From Ettlia oleoabundans (Eukaryota; Chlorophyta; Chlorophyceae; Chlamydomonadales): DNA of 15,319 nt. Of this stretch, positions 12,052 to 15,319 are shown one piece after another; the first letter of the stretch is position 1; every line of letters begins with the position of its first letter. The stretch lies in NCBI GenBank assembly GCA_019693395.1, contig JAAMXP010002204.1, forward strand, positions 1 through 15,319, in the 5' to 3' direction. The notes beneath the pieces were generated by a model, which saw only the letters and a list, made by a program, of their open reading frames with translations, ran no database searches and had not been told where the DNA came from. The position numbers and the translations under genes are program-made.

Positions 12052-12205
12052 AGAGTGGCAAGGCCACCTGCTCATGCCTTTGATTGTCAACGAGCAGTCA
12101 AACAGCTGCCAGCCTCCTGTGGGTCTGTATGCCACACTGCATGCCTGCGCTTGCCGAATAGTTTGTTTGTCCATGCACCTCCAATAACTCGCAACAATCC
12201 CTGTT

Positions 12206-12210
12206 TGTAA
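12206..12210 (+). terminator. TGTAA polyadenylation-type signal of RHD3
   Basis: First TGTAA after the RHD3 stop, about 155 bases downstream on the same strand. It fits the chlorophyte signal in sequence and spacing. Confidence 0.55.
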
Positions 12211-12656
12211 GGTTGAGTGGAACCACATGAAGGCAGGAGGACCGACTGGCCAAGGCATTGCAGCGTGCCCGCTCACCTTCTCCATCCGCTGCTTCACTTT
12301 GCCTGCTGACACCACACTGCACCGGGGTTTAGTGGACTTTTGGACTGATGTTGCAGCGTTCTGGTGCTCTCCATGTCCTATTTGACCAGTTGGGGCCGGT
12401 TTGCCTGCTCTGCGTGGTTCAAACACCTGCCAGCAAGGCCTTCCAGCAACGTCCTTGCCGCGTACGGCTGCTGCACTGCTGCTGACAGGGCCACTAACTG
12501 CCACATGGTTTATTAGTTGTGTGTTCTGGGCAATTTGGGGTTGATACGTCCCATGAAGGAGTTGCAGGCAGCGTTTCCATGCAAAGCAGAGTGAACAGCC
12601 ACCTGTCACCAGCTGGCCTTGATCCTCTGTGCACTGCTTCTGCATGAGGCTAATGC

Positions 12657-12661
12657 TTACA
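12657..12661 (-). terminator. Possible TGTAA polyadenylation-type signal of the cysteine protease
   Basis: TTACA on the plus strand is the first TGTAA-equivalent downstream of the protease stop, but it is about 465 bases away. A long 3' untranslated region is possible; a variant signal closer to the stop is equally possible. Confidence 0.3.
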
Positions 12662-13125
12662 GGAGAAGCACGTGGTCCAGGCATCACCACGTTGATTATT
12701 ACTGTTCTCTTGCTACCAGCAACGACAGGAAGGAGGGGACAGAATGGGAGAAAAAAACGAAAGGCAGTCCAGGATCAGATGGCAGGTGATGCAAAGCGAA
12801 GCGTTTGGTTGATGCCATGATTATTTCGCAAGTATAGGATCTGTGAAGCAGCCACAACAGCGCTTGATTTAGTAAGGGACAGGAGGGAGGTGGAGAGGGC
12901 AAGCCGCTCACAATGGGGGATCTGGGGCACTTCTGTTGGGATGCGAGATCGCAGCAACTCAAATACAGTGTGTGGATCGCAATGCACAATGCCGGCACAA
13001 TGAATCAAAGGTCCAAGGGCTCAGCTGCCCTTCACTGGTACATCAGTGTCAATGGCTGAGTAGCACAGAGCTCGCTGGCTGCCACGCCAGGAAAAAATTG
13101 GCATGGTTTGGGCTCCAAGTGCTGT

Positions 13126-15291
13126 TCACCAACACTTCTTGCCCTTGCCCTTGCATTCCCTGGGAGGGCTGGGAGGAGGGGATGGAGAGGGGGGCGGGCG
13201 GGGAGGAGGGCTGGGAGAGGGGGGCGGGCTGGGGGAGGGCGACGTAATGGATGAAAGGCTGACGGTGGTCAGCGGAAGCATCCGTTCACTGTACATTCTG
13301 CACGCTCCTAGAGAATCCGACGTCATCTGCACCTTGACATAGCCACCGTCGCCCCACAGGCCCCTGCAACATTACATTACATGGGAGGCGGAGGGGCAAT
13401 CAGTTGGGATGGAATGCAAGCAACCAAATCCATGTCTGTCAGCAGTTGATTTTTGTCGGCTTAGGACATGGTTGCTGCCTTCTGCCCCTCACCAGCTGTT
13501 ACGAATAATCCAGTAGCTGTCAGGAGAGCCCACACCGGCGGTGACGTTGTAACCCACCACAACCTGCACAGATCAGGCAATACAAGGCAGCGGTCAAGGG
13601 CGGGGGGGTGGCAGGTGCTGCCCCTTGTTCACCCACGAGCTCCCACGTGGTGCCAGCTGCAAGGCATCATGACTGCATTACTGCATATTAAACGCAATGG
13701 CAGAGACAAGAGGTGCACAGAGCTGTGTATAGGAGATGCCCGGGATGTGTTGGCAGGTGTTAGTGACAGTCAGCCACCTCACCAGCGGTGTCCTGCTCAC
13801 CATGGCGTGGTTGTATGTGTTGGTGTTACACTGGGACGCCTGATATACGCCCCCAGCATAGCCCCAAAAGCTGCAGGAAAAAGAGGCAACAGGTGATGGG
13901 CTATTGAAATGCGATCGTCAGCCCAGCATCTACAGCTAACCACAGCACAGGACGATACAGCAATGAGCACTGCCGCCAAACCGTGGCGGGCTCCGCACCT
14001 GCCCACAACGTTGAAGTAGATGACCACTGGTCCGCTGCTGGACACAGCCTGCATGATGGCCTGTGGGCTGTTGGGCACAACCTTGAAGCCGGGCGAGGGG
14101 GTGGCGGTGATGGCCCCGTATAGCGGTACGCTGTTCTGCCTGCAGGTGCCCTGAACGCCAGTGTAGGGATACGCACCCTCCGTCACGGCATGCCGCTGAC
14201 TGACATAGTTGAACACCTCGTCTGCACAGCAGGCAGATGGTGCGGCAGAGGATGAGGGAAAAGGGCTGCGGTGGAGAGACAGGATTTCCTGGCATCAAAC
14301 TGCCGATCCATGCCAGCTAGCAAAGGACCAAGACTCTTGAACCTTCATCAAGCTGCAGCAATGCATCACCACGCACCGGACCAGCCGCCGATGCAGCCAC
14401 CGCTCCAGAAGCCATTCTGTGAGTTGACGCAGTCCACCATCTGCTGCTCGCTGTAGTCTGTTGCGGTGGTGTTGGTGCCGTCAATGGCTGCCTGAATTTC
14501 CAGGGCACTGATGGCGGCGAAGGCCCTGCACGCACATGGAAGGCAGCGCCATGAGCTGGTGTGTGAGCATGGCGGCCAATCAAGCAGCGATCCAGCTGAT
14601 GGCCATGTGCAGGTCGAGCCAATAAGAACTGCTTTGCGTGACGTTGTGCAGCACACTGCAGCCTGCCTCACCAGCAGGACCCACACCCGCCCTGATTGCG
14701 TACAGCAGGCACCTGCATGTGCACATAGCAAGATAGTTAGGTGACATGGAGATGTACCAGGGCAGGAACAAGAGTCTGCCTTCGTCATCCGACAAGCAAC
14801 AATTCACCACCCAGTTGGCTAGAGGGCAGCAGAGGAACACAACCAGAAGGCATTACGTGGTCCGCTGGTATCCTATCGGCACGTACCTAGCTCAGCATTA
14901 GATGAGTATCAGTCCGGATTCAGAATCTCAGCACCAGGCTCACCTTGCCCAGGGAGCGCCAGTCAAATACCAGGGGATAAGACTGCAGCAGCTGCCTGCG
15001 TTTGCTTGGCCGAAACCTTGGGACGTTGGCGGTGCGGGCGAAGAGTCCAGCGGGGTCGCGGTCGGGCATGAGCCTTGATGCCTTGAACTCCTCAAAAGAG
15101 AGATCAGAGAAGATATGGAGGCCCTTGAAGTATTTGATGCCATCCTTCTCGTTATGCTCGATCACGGCATCCAGGTTGGCCGACCAGGCAGCAAAGCGCG
15201 CCTGGTCTTGGGGGCTGTCATCGGCAAGGTCCTTGCCGTACTGCTGCTTCCAAGACTTCCAGAACTCCTTGCGTTCTTGTCTATCCTGCAT
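13126..15291 (-). CDS. Papain-family (C1A) cysteine protease with I29 prodomain and Ser/Pro-rich tail
   Basis: This is a peptidase made as an inactive precursor; the prodomain blocks the active site until removed in an acidic compartment or outside the cell. Exons in transcript order: 15291 or 15285 to 14944, 14712-14672, 14525-14377, 14221-13999, 13870-13801, 13563-13493, 13363-13126. All are GT-AG and in frame (379 aa if counted from ATG 15291). The I29 prodomain spans roughly residues 8-70, with a relaxed ERFNIN pattern and GLHIFSD in place of the GNFD motif. The mature enzyme starts near FDWRSLGK. The active site is complete: oxyanion Gln123 and Cys129 in NQGGCGSCW, His275 in YNHAM, Asn299 in RNSW. 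GCIGG (173-177) is the usual structural motif, and six cysteines fit the three papain disulfides. The tail at 342-368 is almost all Ser and Pro, ending in ECKGKGKKCW. There is no signal peptide at 15291 and an in-frame TGA is at 15297-15295, so CAG at 15288-15286 is probably an acceptor and the first exon is outside the window. Confidence 0.94.
13152..13242 (-). repeat. Short tandem repeats coding the Ser/Pro-rich protease tail
   Basis: On the plus strand this is a G-rich tract in which a 16-base unit (GGAGAGGGGGGCGGGC) occurs exactly at 13184-13199 and 13214-13229, 30 bases apart, and AGGGCTGGGAG recurs 42 bases apart. The spacings are multiples of three, so the repeats keep the reading frame and lengthen a (Ser-Pro)/(Pro-Pro-Pro) tract. 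It is also G-quadruplex-prone on the template strand. Confidence 0.8.
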
Positions 15292-15319
15292 GGTTCATGG
15301 GGAAGGTTGGGGCCGGGGA
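15292..15319 (-). other. Sequence upstream of the first visible protease exon (probable intron end)
   Basis: Read on the minus strand this is a C-rich stretch followed by an acceptor-like ATGCAG ending at 15286. Together with the in-frame TGA at 15297-15295 and the missing signal peptide, this suggests the 3' end of an intron. A short 5' leader is the alternative. Confidence 0.5.

Larger units (their letters stand above)
12052..13125. other. Convergent intergenic region between RHD3 and the cysteine protease
   Basis: About 1.07 kb holds the 3' untranslated regions of both neighbours. It contains TGTAA at 12206-12210 (plus) and its minus-strand equivalent at 12657-12661. A minus-strand open frame runs from 12690 to 12004 (228 codons), but it overlaps the RHD3 last exon and resembles no family I recognise. 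No tRNA, repeat array or mobile element is visible. Confidence 0.65.

Noticed and set aside
12052..13125. Mobile element, tRNA or CRISPR array in the largest gene-free stretch
   Set aside because: No terminal repeats, transposase-like frame, tRNA arms or spaced repeats are visible.

Overview
This window is nuclear DNA from a eukaryote with GC-rich, intron-dense genes, most probably a green alga (Chlorophyta, of the chlorophycean or trebouxiophyte type). The evidence is spliced genes with many short GT-AG introns, the plant/algal form of the ER-fusion GTPase (RHD3/Sey1), TGTAA elements downstream of stop codons where chlorophyte polyadenylation signals sit, and a Ser/Pro-rich tail of the kind common in algal secreted proteins. 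The species cannot be determined from the sequence alone.

There are four protein-coding genes. (1) At 25-1267, plus strand, are the last four exons of the ubiquitin / ribosomal protein eL40 fusion gene; its first exon or exons lie left of the window. (2) At 1775-6090, minus strand, is a complete 11-exon gene for NOP58, a core protein of box C/D snoRNPs (521 aa). (3) At 6399-12051, plus strand, is a complete 12-exon gene for the RHD3/Sey1/atlastin-like GTPase that fuses ER membranes (860 aa). (4) At 13126-15291, minus strand, is a papain-family (C1A) cysteine protease with inhibitor-I29 prodomain and a Ser/Pro-rich C-terminal tail; its N-terminal signal-peptide exon is probably right of the window. 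For the three genes whose reading frame can be summed (eL40 fragment, NOP58, RHD3) and for the visible protease exons, every exon joins in frame.

The genes alternate in orientation. eL40 and NOP58 converge, with a 507-bp gap holding one polyadenylation-type element for each. NOP58 and RHD3 diverge, with only 308 bp between their start codons, so they probably share a compact promoter region. RHD3 and the protease converge across about 1.07 kb of apparently non-coding sequence. The genes do not form a pathway. eL40 and NOP58 both serve ribosome production; RHD3 shapes the ER; the protease probably acts in the vacuole, lysosome or outside the cell.

I see no mobile element, CRISPR array, RNA gene or gene cluster suggesting a new biological system. 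The points worth a second look are modest: the NOP58/RHD3 promoter, the protease tail, repeated Lys-run blocks in NOP58, strong G-run (G-quadruplex-type) motifs at RHD3 intron 5' ends, and a few start-site questions.
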